From NCBI RefSeq assembly GCF_947487305.1, contig NZ_CANKWH010000012.1:81485-145484 (forward strand): a stretch of 64,000 nucleotides of DNA, given 5' to 3'. Of this stretch, positions 19,401-27,114 are shown in pieces. Made by a program: the position numbers and the translations under genes. The first letter of the stretch is position 1. Every line of letters begins with the position of its first letter. The stretch comes from an uncultured Paracoccus sp. (GTDB lineage Bacteria; Pseudomonadota; Alphaproteobacteria; Rhodobacterales; Rhodobacteraceae). A model generated the notes under the pieces. The model ran no database searches, had not been told where the DNA came from, and saw only the letters and a list, made by a program, of their open reading frames with translations.

Positions 19401-19812
19401 GGGCGAGGCCGGGGACGACCGTCTGAACGGAGGCGCGGGCAATGACCTCCTGGATGGCGGGCTCGGCGCGGATGTGCTGACCGGTGGCGCGGGCGAGGAC
19501 AGCTTCCGCTTCTCGACCGAGCTTGGCCCGGACAATGTCGACCGGATCACCGACTTCAACGTGGCCGACGACACGATCCTGCTGGATCTCGACCGGTTCA
19601 CCGAGGTCGGAGACAGCGGCGTTCTGACCTTCGGCGCCTTCCACAGCAGCCAGGCCGGCACGGCGCAGGATGCCAATGACCGGATCATCTATGACACCAA
19701 TGACGGCACCCTGTCCTATGACGCCGATGGGTCTGGCGATGGCGAGGCGATCCAGTTCGCGCAGCTCGCGGCGCGGCTGAACCTCTCGGCGGCGGATTTC
19801 GTCATCATCTGA
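16477..19812 (+). CDS. Serralysin-like RTX metalloprotease (M10 family) with an inserted PPC-like domain
   Basis: 1111 residues. There is no Sec signal peptide. A metzincin domain carries HEFGHEFGLNHP (His146, His150, His156 zinc ligands, Glu147 catalytic) and the Met-turn YSVMSYFD. Several blocks of glycine/aspartate-rich RTX nonapeptides follow (about 325-370, 420-550, 580-640, 690-800), then a bacterial pre-peptidase C-terminal-like beta domain (about 820-970, with YYRIDLAAGTVITIDID and DSWVRLLDSDGNIVAENDDGG). A last RTX block and an M10-type C-terminal secretion region ending in FVII complete it. This points to type I secretion with calcium-dependent folding outside the cell. No type I ABC/MFP genes are adjacent. 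The ATG at 16477 follows GGGAGC; the open frame extends to 16360 without a ribosome-binding site. Confidence 0.9.
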   Translation: MPSPNQTVEQWWVNDQTPDNPFGKSEDYDAFLDYLGALPRSLTPAIAANPLRINVTELNDHPDYKAAAVGALTMWSSVTPLEFEIVDDAAWNPATDWMRVVSPEIGEPSDGSAFSSNRYVSVGQRFHDTEPNKTDIGGYVFDSFIHEFGHEFGLNHPGLYNYSGPGGVQINYLNNATWTYDRQQYSVMSYFDGIDVGEDSRWSASTPLTADIEAVIRRFFSTVDENGVRTYQVINLNTGDNHYGFNSTQYGYELTATGMQHDIGFVIHDTGGNDTIDFSGSTHATILDLRAGQFSSVNGHSNNVSIFAGHNADETEYYIENGIGSDYADILIGNDGNNVLDGRGGADSMAGNGGDDTYIIDSRDDVVRELANGGNDTVIIMDRSIRIRNIANVENIIYADATPTEPGNGGSTNPPGGGTIGNLIFGDAGDNTINAGAGSSTIFGLDGDDLLIGGRDTLASRDINNTIPIAELEDQTETDDAADALYGGRGNDTLVGGAGNDTLDGGEGDDVLRGQDGVDVFLGGAGSDTVDYSTESPFQLLVNLETNVASGGTGSGDTFYSIENLIGSDDRIDRFIGTAAANHFIGRGGGDVFNGRAGNDILDGGNDGDILYGEAGNDTLIGGTGQDYLDGGDGIDTIVYSGSSAGVTVDLLNGTANGGDGDGPVQIVGRGTVIRHDIIANVENVVGSLHDDYLIGNGQANNLAGGSGDDRLTGGGGADTLNGGAGSDTADYADATRGVNLDLGRAKNAGDTYVSIENLAGSGFDDRLKGNGSANVLTGQGGDDRIDGGGGDDVLQGDFAYQGEPLPRPGMGTGYATLGPDATNNSIATAFDISNNFSLAEDPDIFDSTTVLHTTVNATGNGQGGYYRIDLAAGTVITIDIDHIADPDIHDSWVRLLDSDGNIVAENDDGGGDPGSSSGRDSSTVFVVEETGTYYILEGEWNPTAPGSGWSEAVPAGSTYELNVSVDFPPAPAEPGEAGDDRLNGGAGNDLLDGGLGADVLTGGAGEDSFRFSTELGPDNVDRITDFNVADDTILLDLDRFTEVGDSGVLTFGAFHSSQAGTAQDANDRIIYDTNDGTLSYDADGSGDGEAIQFAQLAARLNLSAADFVII

Positions 19813-19922
19813 TAGCGGCGGGAGTGGGGAACCGTAGGGCCTTCCCTCCCGTTTTTCTGCATGACCATCCGGGGCGCCTGACCAGTGGCGCCCCGTACCG
19901 TTCAACCGGAAGGACCAGACTG

Positions 19923-20324
19923 ATGAAGCGCCAGACAGATCGCCGCCGATTGCTGTTTGCCGCCGGAACCGCTGCGGTCGCGGTGGTTGCCGGTTCGGTT
20001 TCAGCGCAATCAGGCGGTGTCAGCGGCACCGTCACCTTCGAGGGCGGCGGGCCTATCCCCAAGGGTCAGATCGAGATCACACTCGAGAATTCGGCAGTCG
20101 CGAAGACGGCGCAGTCTCTCGCCGCGACGGCGGGCGTGGAAAGCAACGGCAAGGCAACGGCGCTGGAGTTCACGCTTCCCGCCACCACGCTGGCAAAGGC
20201 CGTGCCCACGCAGGAGATCGTCGCCCAGCTTCTGCGCGAGGACGGCTGGCTGCTGGCCCGTGGCAGCGCCCAGATCGAGCCCGGCGCGCCGGTCGAGATC
20301 ACGCTTTATACCGTCATGTACTAA
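19923..20324 (+). CDS. Small exported protein, YbaY/YscW-like beta domain
   Basis: 133 residues. The N-terminus has RRRLLFAAGTAAVAVVAG, a Tat-like twin-arginine signal peptide ending near VSAQ, so the mature form is probably periplasmic. The remainder, starting GVSGTVTFEGGGPIPKGQIEITLEN with later LEFTLPATTLAK and LLARGSAQIEPGAPVEITLY, resembles the YbaY/YscW-like beta-sandwich found in envelope proteins. No catalytic residues are seen and no function is assigned. A GGAAGGACC ribosome-binding site supports the start at 19923; the frame is open upstream to 19824. The gene is convergent with the peptidase gene, 25 bases away. Confidence 0.65.
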   Translation: MKRQTDRRRLLFAAGTAAVAVVAGSVSAQSGGVSGTVTFEGGGPIPKGQIEITLENSAVAKTAQSLAATAGVESNGKATALEFTLPATTLAKAVPTQEIVAQLLREDGWLLARGSAQIEPGAPVEITLYTVMY

Positions 20325-20349
20325 GCAGCGCCGCCCGGCGCCGCCTCAT

Positions 20350-21513
20350 TCAGGCAAATGGCCTGTCGATCGAGTCCGACGGCGCGACAAACCAGCGCGG
20401 GCCGGTCTCGGTCATGTAGGCGATGTCCTCCAGCCGGACGCCACATTCGCCATAGACGCAGAGCATCGGTTCGATGGAAAAGCACATGCCGGTGGCCAGC
20501 GGCGTCTGGTTGCCGGCAACGATCCACGGCTCTTCGTGGATCTCGAGCCCCAGCCCGTGGCCGGTCCGATGCGGCAGGCCGGGCACGTGGTAGCCCGGAC
20601 CGAACCCGTCCGCGACCAGCGAAGCGCGGGCGGCGGCATCCACGGCGGCGCAGGGCACGCCGGGACGCGCGGCGTCGAAGCCGGCCTGATGGGCGCGCTG
20701 TTCACACTCCCACAGATGCCGCTGCCGCGCCGTGGGCGAGCCGAAGACATAGGTCCGGGTGATGTCGGAGTGATAACCGTGCAGCTTTCCCCCCAGATCG
20801 ACCAGCACCATGTCGCCCTCGGCCAAAGTTTGTTCATAGGGCACGCCATGCGGATAGGCGGTGGCCTCGCCGAATTGCACGGCGGCGAAGACCGGTGCCA
20901 GGCCAAGCTTCTGATGTGCGGCTTCGATGAAATCCCTGACCTCGCGCGTGCCGATGCCGGGCCGCAATCCGGCATGGACGGCCTTTTGCACCGCATGGCT
21001 GGCATCCATCGCCACCTGCAGGATCGCCAGCTCGGCGGCTGATTTGATCCGCCGCTGCGCCGCGATCAAATCACCGGCCGAGGCAACCGCGACGCCGGGC
21101 AGGGCCATCATCCGATGCGCAAAGCCGAAGGGCATGGCCGGGTCCAGTGCGATCCGCCCCTGAACCTGCGCGGCGATCAGGGCAAAGGGATCCTCGTCCT
21201 CTTCCCAGACCGCGATATCGCCGGGAAGCCGGATCATGGTTTCCAGCTTTGGTCGTTCGAAATTCGGCGTCACATAGGTCAGCCGGCCATCCGCGCCGAT
21301 CAGCGCTCCGTGCAGCCGTTCCGACAGGCCGAGGGACAGGCCGGTGTAATAGGTCAGCGAGGCGCTGGCATCCAGCCAGATGGCATCAAGACCCTGAGCC
21401 CGCATCGCGGCGCGCAGGGTGTCGATACGGCCCGAGAACTCGGCATCGGGAATGGCCGGGGCGTCCACGCGCGTGAACGCCGCCAGAGCCTTGTCGTAAT
21501 CGGTGACGCTCAC
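20350..21513 (-). CDS. M24-family metallopeptidase, Xaa-Pro dipeptidase-like
   Basis: 387 residues. An N-terminal creatinase-like domain (about 20-145) precedes a pita-bread peptidase domain (about 155-387) with all five dinuclear metal ligands visible: Asp in VLVDLGG, Asp in HSDITRTY, His in GHGLGLEIHE, Glu in SIEPML and Glu in VRLEDIAY. Such enzymes cleave Xaa-Pro bonds in dipeptides or short peptides. The start is GTG at 21513, overlapping the dppF stop by 4 bases (GTGA), which places it as last gene of the dipeptide-uptake operon and suggests it processes imported proline-containing dipeptides. Confidence 0.88.
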   Translation of the reverse strand: MSVTDYDKALAAFTRVDAPAIPDAEFSGRIDTLRAAMRAQGLDAIWLDASASLTYYTGLSLGLSERLHGALIGADGRLTYVTPNFERPKLETMIRLPGDIAVWEEDEDPFALIAAQVQGRIALDPAMPFGFAHRMMALPGVAVASAGDLIAAQRRIKSAAELAILQVAMDASHAVQKAVHAGLRPGIGTREVRDFIEAAHQKLGLAPVFAAVQFGEATAYPHGVPYEQTLAEGDMVLVDLGGKLHGYHSDITRTYVFGSPTARQRHLWECEQRAHQAGFDAARPGVPCAAVDAAARASLVADGFGPGYHVPGLPHRTGHGLGLEIHEEPWIVAGNQTPLATGMCFSIEPMLCVYGECGVRLEDIAYMTETGPRWFVAPSDSIDRPFA

Positions 21514-22379
21514 GCCCGTTGCGCCTGACGTGCGGCCTGACGCTGCACCACCCGGGCGCGGATCGCCTCGACATCCGTAACCGGCGTCGCGGCGAAGAGC
21601 GATTTGGTATAGGGATGCTGCGGATCGGCAAACAGCGCCTCGCGCGTGCCCTGTTCCACCGCCTCGCCCTTGGACAGCACCATCACGTCATCGGCGATAT
21701 AGCGGACCACCGACAGGTCATGGCTGACGAAGACATAGGTCAGCTCGAACTCGTCCTGGAGATCGGCCAGAAGGTTCAGCACCTGCGCCTGCACCGACAG
21801 GTCCAGCGCCGAAACCGGCTCGTCCAGCACCAGCAGCTGCGGGTTCAGCATCAGCGCGCGCGCAATGGCGATCCGCTGCCGCTGGCCGCCCGAGAACATG
21901 TGCGGATAGCGGTTGAAGTGTTCAGGTCCGAGACCGACCTTGACCAGCATCGCCTCGGCCCGCTCGCGCCGTTCCGCGGCGGGGGTGCGGGTGTTGATGA
22001 TCAGCGGCTCCATCAGCACATCGCCGACCTTCTGGCGCGGGTTGAGGCTGCCATAGGGGTTCTGGAACACCATCTGCACCTTGGACCTCAGCGCGCTGTC
22101 GGGGCGGTGTTTCGAGATGTCGACCGGCTGGCCATCGATGCGCAATTCGCCCCCCGAGGGCGCGTCGATCAGCGCGATGATCCGCGCCAGCGTCGACTTG
22201 CCCGAGCCGCTTTCACCGACGATGGCCAGCGTCTTGCCCTTCTGGACCGCGAAATCGATGCCCTTCAGCGCGCGCACCGTCTTGCTGCCGGTGAAGAGGC
22301 TGCCGGGGACGTGGTAATCCTGAACGATGGCGCGGCCTTCGACGACGGGGGTCTGGGTGGCGGGAGTTTGACCAGCCAT
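21510..22379 (-). CDS. dppF: Dipeptide ABC transporter ATP-binding protein
   Basis: 289 residues. Walker [11 protein letters not shown]-loop MVFQNPYGSLNPR, signature FSGGQRQRIAIARAL, Walker B LLVLDEPVSALD and the switch His in VFVSHDLSVV are intact. The C-terminal oligopeptide/dipeptide-specific region (HPYTKSLFAA) is present. It is one of two ATPases energising uptake. The ATG at 22379 overlaps the dppD stop by one base (TGATG); a GTG one codon earlier is possible. Confidence 0.9.
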   Translation of the reverse strand: MAGQTPATQTPVVEGRAIVQDYHVPGSLFTGSKTVRALKGIDFAVQKGKTLAIVGESGSGKSTLARIIALIDAPSGGELRIDGQPVDISKHRPDSALRSKVQMVFQNPYGSLNPRQKVGDVLMEPLIINTRTPAAERRERAEAMLVKVGLGPEHFNRYPHMFSGGQRQRIAIARALMLNPQLLVLDEPVSALDLSVQAQVLNLLADLQDEFELTYVFVSHDLSVVRYIADDVMVLSKGEAVEQGTREALFADPQHPYTKSLFAATPVTDVEAIRARVVQRQAARQAQRA

Positions 22380-23215
22380 CACGCGCCCTCCTTCTGGAAG
22401 ATTTCGGACACGGTGGGCAGGCGGTCGCCTGTTGCGTGTTCCGGCAGGGCCGACAGCAGCGCGCGCGTATAGGGGTTCTGCGGTGCCTCGAACAGCGACA
22501 GCACGTCGGCCTCTTCCATCTTCTTGCCCTTGTATTGCACCACCACCCGGTCGGCGGTCTCGGCCACTACGCCCATGTCATGGGTGATGAGGATCAGCGC
22601 CATGCCGTAGTCCTCTTGCAGCTTCATCAAGAGGTCGAGGATCTGCTTCTGGATGGTCACGTCCAGCGCCGTGGTCGGCTCGTCCGCGATCAGCAGACGC
22701 GGATTGCTGGCAATCGCCATGGCGATCATCACCCGCTGGCTCTGCCCGCCCGACATCTGGTGCGGATAGGCCCGTAGCTTCTCCTCGGGCGAGGGGATGC
22801 CGACGGCGGTGAACAGCTCGATGGCGCGGGCGCGGGCCTCGCGCTTCGACATGCCCAGATTGATGCGCAGCACCTCCTCGATCTGGAAGCCGGCGGTGAA
22901 GGCCGGGTTCAGCGAGGCGATGGGTTCCTGGAAGATCATGGTGATCTCGCGCCCGATCAGCTTGCGCTTCTCGGCCTTCGACATCTTCAGAAGGTCGCGC
23001 CCGTCATAGGTCATCTCGTCCGCGGTGATGGTGGCGGTGTCGGGCAGAAGCCCCATCACCGCCAGCATCGAGACCGACTTGCCCGACCCGGATTCGCCGA
23101 CGATGGCCAGCACCTCGCCCTTGTCGACATGCACGTCGATCCCGTCCACGGCGGTAAAGCTGCCGGTGGCGGTGGCGAATTTGACCGTCAGGTTCTTGAT
23201 GTTCAACAGCGCCAT
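22379..23215 (-). CDS. dppD: Dipeptide ABC transporter ATP-binding protein
   Basis: 278 residues. Walker [13 protein letters not shown]-loop [14 protein letters not shown], signature [15 protein letters not shown], Walker [13 protein letters not shown] and LITHDMGVV are intact. The C-terminus has the family's [12 protein letters not shown]. Together with dppF it forms the heterodimeric ATPase of the transporter. It begins 3 bases after dppC. Confidence 0.9.
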   Translation of the reverse strand: MALLNIKNLTVKFATATGSFTAVDGIDVHVDKGEVLAIVGESGSGKSVSMLAVMGLLPDTATITADEMTYDGRDLLKMSKAEKRKLIGREITMIFQEPIASLNPAFTAGFQIEEVLRINLGMSKREARARAIELFTAVGIPSPEEKLRAYPHQMSGGQSQRVMIAMAIASNPRLLIADEPTTALDVTIQKQILDLLMKLQEDYGMALILITHDMGVVAETADRVVVQYKGKKMEEADVLSLFEAPQNPYTRALLSALPEHATGDRLPTVSEIFQKEGA

Positions 23216-23218
23216 GGC

Positions 23219-24136
23219 TCAGCTCCGCTTCAGCTTGGGGTCAAGCGCGTCGCGCAAGCCATCGCCCATCAGGTTGATCGCCAGCACCGAGACGAGGATG
23301 GCGAGGCCGGGGAAGGTGACGACCCACCAGGCGCGCAGGATGAACTCGCGCGCCTCGGCCAGCATGGTGCCCCATTCCGGCGCGGGCGGTTGCGCGCCCA
23401 TGCCGAGAAAGCCCAGGGCCGCCGAGTCGAGCACTGCGCTGGAGAAGGACAGCGTCGCCTGCACGATCAGGGGGGCAAGGCAGTTGGGCAGGATGGTCTT
23501 GAACATCAGCCGCAGGTTGCCCGCGCCGGCGACGCGGGCGGCGGTGACGTATTCGCGCTTCTGCTCGGACATGACGGCGGCGCGGGTCAGGCGGGCGAAA
23601 TGCGGCTGGTAGACGATGGCGATGGCGATCATCGCATTGGTCAGCCCCGGCCCCAGCACGGCGACCAGCACAAGGGCCAGCAGCAGCGAGGGGAATGCCA
23701 GAATCACGTCCATGACCCGCATGATGACATTGTCGATCCATCCGCCGAAGAAACCGGCGACCAGCCCGATGATGATGCCGCCGACCAGCGCGATCGACAC
23801 GACCACGATGCCGATGAACAGCGAATACTGCGCGCCGAAGATCAGGCGGGACAGGATGTCCCGGCCCACCGCATCGGTGCCGAGGATGAAGCCCTCGCGC
23901 CCGCCCTCTTGCCAGATCGGCGGCACCAAGAGGGCGTCGCGGTATTGCTGGGTCGGGCTGTGGGGGGCCAGCACCGGGGCGAAGATCGCCACCAGAACCA
24001 GCAGGATGAACACGACGAGGCCGATGACCGCGCCGCGGTTCTGGCTGAAATAGAACCAGAATTCGGCCATCATGCGGCGGCGGATGGCGGCATTGGACAG
24101 CCTGACCGGGGTGTTGGTTTGGATGGTGTCGGTCAT
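23219..24136 (-). CDS. dppC: Dipeptide ABC transporter permease
   Basis: 305 residues. The N-terminal cytoplasmic tail is followed by about six membrane segments (for example GAVIGLVVFILLVLVAIFAPVLAP). The ABC-permease EAA-like loop lies at VMSEQKREYVTAARVAGAGNLRLMFKTILPN. LGTDAVGRDILSRLIFGA is characteristic of the DppC/OppC group. Its ATG overlaps the dppB stop by 4 bases. Confidence 0.9.
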   Translation of the reverse strand: MTDTIQTNTPVRLSNAAIRRRMMAEFWFYFSQNRGAVIGLVVFILLVLVAIFAPVLAPHSPTQQYRDALLVPPIWQEGGREGFILGTDAVGRDILSRLIFGAQYSLFIGIVVVSIALVGGIIIGLVAGFFGGWIDNVIMRVMDVILAFPSLLLALVLVAVLGPGLTNAMIAIAIVYQPHFARLTRAAVMSEQKREYVTAARVAGAGNLRLMFKTILPNCLAPLIVQATLSFSSAVLDSAALGFLGMGAQPPAPEWGTMLAEAREFILRAWWVVTFPGLAILVSVLAINLMGDGLRDALDPKLKRS

Positions 24137-25140
24137 TTCACACGGATCCTCGGATTGATGAGGCCATAGGTCAGGTCAACCAGCAGGTTCACCAGCATCA
24201 CCATGACGGCGATCAAGAGCAGGCCGGATTGCACCACCGGGTAATCCCGGCGCGAGATGGAATCGATCATCCACTTGCCGATGCCGGGCCAGGAAAAGAT
24301 CGTCTCGGTCAGGATCGCCCCGGCCATCAGCACACCGACCTGCAAGCCGATGGTGGTGATCACCGGGATCATCGCATTGCGCAGCGCGTGAATGCCGATC
24401 ACCCGGCGCGGCGGCATCCCCTTGGCGCGGGCGGTGCGGACGTAATCTTCGCCCATCACCTCGAGCATGGCCGAGCGGGTCTGGCGCGCGATGACGGCCA
24501 GCGGAATGGTCGCCAGCACCACCGAGGGCAGGATCAGGTGGCTGACCGCCGACAGGAAGGCACCCTTCTGGCCCGACAGCAGGCTGTCGATCAGCATGAA
24601 GCCGGTGACGTTCGGGAAGTAGTAAAGCAGGCTGATCCGGCCGCTGACGGGCGTCCAGCCCAGCATCCCCGAGAAGAAGATGATCAGCAAAAGGCCCCAC
24701 CAGAAGATCGGCATGGAAAAGCCCACCAGCGCGGCGGTCATCGAGATCTGGTCGAACCAGCTGCCGCGCTTGATCGCGGCCAGCACGCCGACCGGCACGC
24801 CGATCAGCGTGGCGATGATGATGGCGCAGAAGCCCAGTTCCAGCGTCGCCGGGAACAGGGCCAGGAATTCGGTCAGGACCGGCTTCTTGGTGACCAGCGA
24901 ATTGCCGAGGTCGCCCTGCATCAGCCGGCCGAGGAAATCGAGATATTGCAACGGCAGCGACTTGTCATAGCCAAGCGCCGCGGAAAGTTCGGCATGGCGC
25001 TCGGGCGTCACGCCGCGCTCGCCGGCCATCAGCAGCACCGGATCGCCGGGAAGGATCCGCACCAGCCCGAAGGCGATGATGGTGATGCCGAGGAATGTCG
25101 GGATCAGGTAAAGAAGCTTTGTCAGGATGAAACGGACCAT
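24133..25140 (-). CDS. dppB: Dipeptide ABC transporter permease
   Basis: 335 residues with six predicted membrane segments, starting MVRFILTKLLYLIPTFLGITIIAFGLVRILPGDP as in DppB/OppB. The EAA loop is at MLEVMGEDYVRTARAKGMPPRRVIGIHALRNAMIPV. It pairs with DppC to form the inner-membrane channel. The 71-base gap to dppA holds a strong hairpin. Confidence 0.9.
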   Translation of the reverse strand: MVRFILTKLLYLIPTFLGITIIAFGLVRILPGDPVLLMAGERGVTPERHAELSAALGYDKSLPLQYLDFLGRLMQGDLGNSLVTKKPVLTEFLALFPATLELGFCAIIIATLIGVPVGVLAAIKRGSWFDQISMTAALVGFSMPIFWWGLLLIIFFSGMLGWTPVSGRISLLYYFPNVTGFMLIDSLLSGQKGAFLSAVSHLILPSVVLATIPLAVIARQTRSAMLEVMGEDYVRTARAKGMPPRRVIGIHALRNAMIPVITTIGLQVGVLMAGAILTETIFSWPGIGKWMIDSISRRDYPVVQSGLLLIAVMVMLVNLLVDLTYGLINPRIRVK

Positions 25141-25160
25141 GCGCCCTTGTCCTTGTGAAA

Positions 25161-25185
25161 CGCGCGGGGAACTGGTCCCCGCGCG
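25161..25185 (-). promoter_or_regulatory. Intercistronic stem-loop between dppA and dppB
   Basis: CGCGCGGGGA (25161-25170) pairs perfectly with TCCCCGCGCG (25176-25185) around a 5-base loop. No U-run follows on the minus strand (TTTCACAAG), so it is more likely an mRNA-stabilising or partial-attenuation structure that raises dppA over the permease genes, a common arrangement for binding-protein operons. Confidence 0.6.
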
Positions 25186-25211
25186 TCCGGTTTCGGTTCA
25201 GATAGGCCCGA

Positions 25212-26804
25212 TTACTCGGCGATATCGACGGTCTCGAAGGTGAAGTCGCCCAGGGGGCTCATCACGAAGCCCGACACCTTGGCCGACATCGGCACATATT
25301 GGGTGGAATGGGCAATCGTGTACCACGGGGCCTGCTCCTTGAAGATCACCTGCGCCTGCTCATAGAGCGCCGTGCGCTCGGCCTGATCGGCGGTGATCTT
25401 GGCATCCTTCAGCAGCTTCGAGAAATCCTCGTTGCACCAGAATGCGCGGTTCGCGCCGCCTTCGCCAGCGGAATCACAGCTGAGCAGCACCTGCAGGAAG
25501 TTGTCCGGATCACCATTGTCGCCGGTCCAGCCCAGGATCACCGCGCCGTCACGGCCCGGCTCCATCGACTTGGCCAGGTATTCGCCCCATTCATAGGAGA
25601 CGATCTCGACCTTCACCCCGACCTTGGACAGGTCTTCCTGCATCAGCTCGGCCGTGCGGCGGGCGTTCGGCATGTAGGGGCGCTGCACCGGCATCGCCCA
25701 GATCTTCATCGACAGGTCGGTGACGCCGGCGGCTTCCAATGCGGCCTTGGCGGCTTCCGGATCGTAGGGATCGTCCTGGATCGCGTCGTTATAGGACCAC
25801 ATGGTCGGCGGGATCGGGTTCTTGGCCGGCTCGGCCGCGCCCTGGAACACCGCATCGACGATCGCCTGCTTGTTGATCGCCATGTTCAGCGCCTTGCGGA
25901 CCTCGGGCTTGTCGAAGGGCGCAACGGTGGTGTTATAGGCCAGGTAGCCGACGTTCAGACCTGCCTGCTCGTCAAGCTTCAGGTTGCTGTCGGCGCGGAT
26001 CGCCTCGAGATCGGCCGGGGCCGGGTAGGGCATCAGGTGGCATTCGCCGGCCTTCAGCTTCTGAAGGCGCACGGCGGCGTCGGGGGTGATGGCGAAGACC
26101 AGATCGTCGATGATCGGCGCCGTGCCCCAGTAATCCGGGTTCTTGGCGTAACGGATGACCGCGTCCTTCTGGTAGGCCACGAACTTGAACGGTCCGGTGC
26201 CGATCGGCATGTTGTTCAGGTCTTCCTTGGTGCCGGCAGCGTCCAGCGCATCGGCATATTCCTTGGACACGATCGAGGCGAAGGGCATGGCGATGTTCGC
26301 AAGGAACGGCGCTTCCGGCGAGTTCAGCGTGATCTTGACGGTATAGTCGTCGATCTTCTCGACCGACTTCACCAGGTCCGGCATCGACATCGAGGTATAG
26401 TATTCATAGGTGATGCCCGGGATATACTGGTGCCACGGGTTCTCGGCATTGCCCTGACGGTCGAACGAGAAGATCACGTCATCGGCGTTGAAATCACGGG
26501 TCGGGGTGAATTTCTCGTTCGAATGCCATTTCACGCCCTGGCGCAGCTTGAAGGTGTATTCGGTGCCGTCCTCGGAGACTTCCCAGCTTTCAGCCAGGCC
26601 CGGCTCGACCTCGGTCGTGCCCTTCTTGAACTCGGTCAGTCGGTTGTAGATCGGATGCGCCGAGGCATCGAAGGTGGTGCCTGCGGTATAGGGCGCGGGG
26701 TCAAACCCCTCGGGCGAGGCCTCCGAGCAATAGACGAAGGTCTTGGCTTCGGCCATCGCGGCGGTCATTGCCAGCGCTGACGCAAAGATAAAGAATTTTT
26801 TCAT
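25212..26804 (-). CDS. dppA: Periplasmic dipeptide-binding protein
   Basis: 530 residues. The signal peptide MKKFFIFASALAMTAAMAEA is followed by KTFVYCSEASPEGFDPAPYTAGTT, close to E. coli DppA from memory. Other landmarks are FNADDVIFSFDRQ, SPEAPFLANIAMPFASIVSKEYAD, GTGPFKFVAYQKDA, KLKAGECHLMPYPAPADL, GLNVGYLAYNT and PIPPTMWSYND. It captures dipeptides in the periplasm and delivers them to DppBC. ATG 26804 follows GGGAGAAC; the frame extends to 26849 without a ribosome-binding site. It is first gene of the operon dppABCDF-peptidase. Confidence 0.93.
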   Translation of the reverse strand: MKKFFIFASALAMTAAMAEAKTFVYCSEASPEGFDPAPYTAGTTFDASAHPIYNRLTEFKKGTTEVEPGLAESWEVSEDGTEYTFKLRQGVKWHSNEKFTPTRDFNADDVIFSFDRQGNAENPWHQYIPGITYEYYTSMSMPDLVKSVEKIDDYTVKITLNSPEAPFLANIAMPFASIVSKEYADALDAAGTKEDLNNMPIGTGPFKFVAYQKDAVIRYAKNPDYWGTAPIIDDLVFAITPDAAVRLQKLKAGECHLMPYPAPADLEAIRADSNLKLDEQAGLNVGYLAYNTTVAPFDKPEVRKALNMAINKQAIVDAVFQGAAEPAKNPIPPTMWSYNDAIQDDPYDPEAAKAALEAAGVTDLSMKIWAMPVQRPYMPNARRTAELMQEDLSKVGVKVEIVSYEWGEYLAKSMEPGRDGAVILGWTGDNGDPDNFLQVLLSCDSAGEGGANRAFWCNEDFSKLLKDAKITADQAERTALYEQAQVIFKEQAPWYTIAHSTQYVPMSAKVSGFVMSPLGDFTFETVDIAE

Positions 26805-27114
26805 AGGTCGTTCTCCCTGTTGTCGTTGTGAAAGCAATTGCCACGTCAATCGGCAAAAGCATTAACCACGCTCGTTGGCGTAGCCGAGCCCTCGCCCCGC
26901 CGCAATAACGTAGCGGCTTGCCGTAGCGGCAAGTCGGCGGATGGGGTTGCCGAATGCACGCTTGACGGGAGTCTCATCCGAATTCTGTAATCCGTGCAAC
27001 ATCTTTTTCCTGCGGCACAGATCTTGCTGCGCGTCGTGGCTGCGCCATCCGGCTTGCAGCGCCCAACCACCTGTCAGAAGATGCCCGCCCGGCAGAACCA
27101 GAAAAGACCAGGCC
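26805..27114. other. Divergent control region of dppA and the P450 gene
   Basis: 310 bases without a credible gene. A hairpin CTTGCCG-TAG-CGGCAAG lies at 26917-26933 and could be an operator. A plus-strand promoter candidate is given separately. Nothing else stands out. Confidence 0.4.
26962..26991 (+). promoter_or_regulatory. Candidate sigma-70 promoter of the P450 gene
   Basis: TTGACG (26962-26967), an 18-base spacer, and TGTAAT (26986-26991). It is about 124 bases upstream of the ATG at 27115. Confidence 0.4.
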
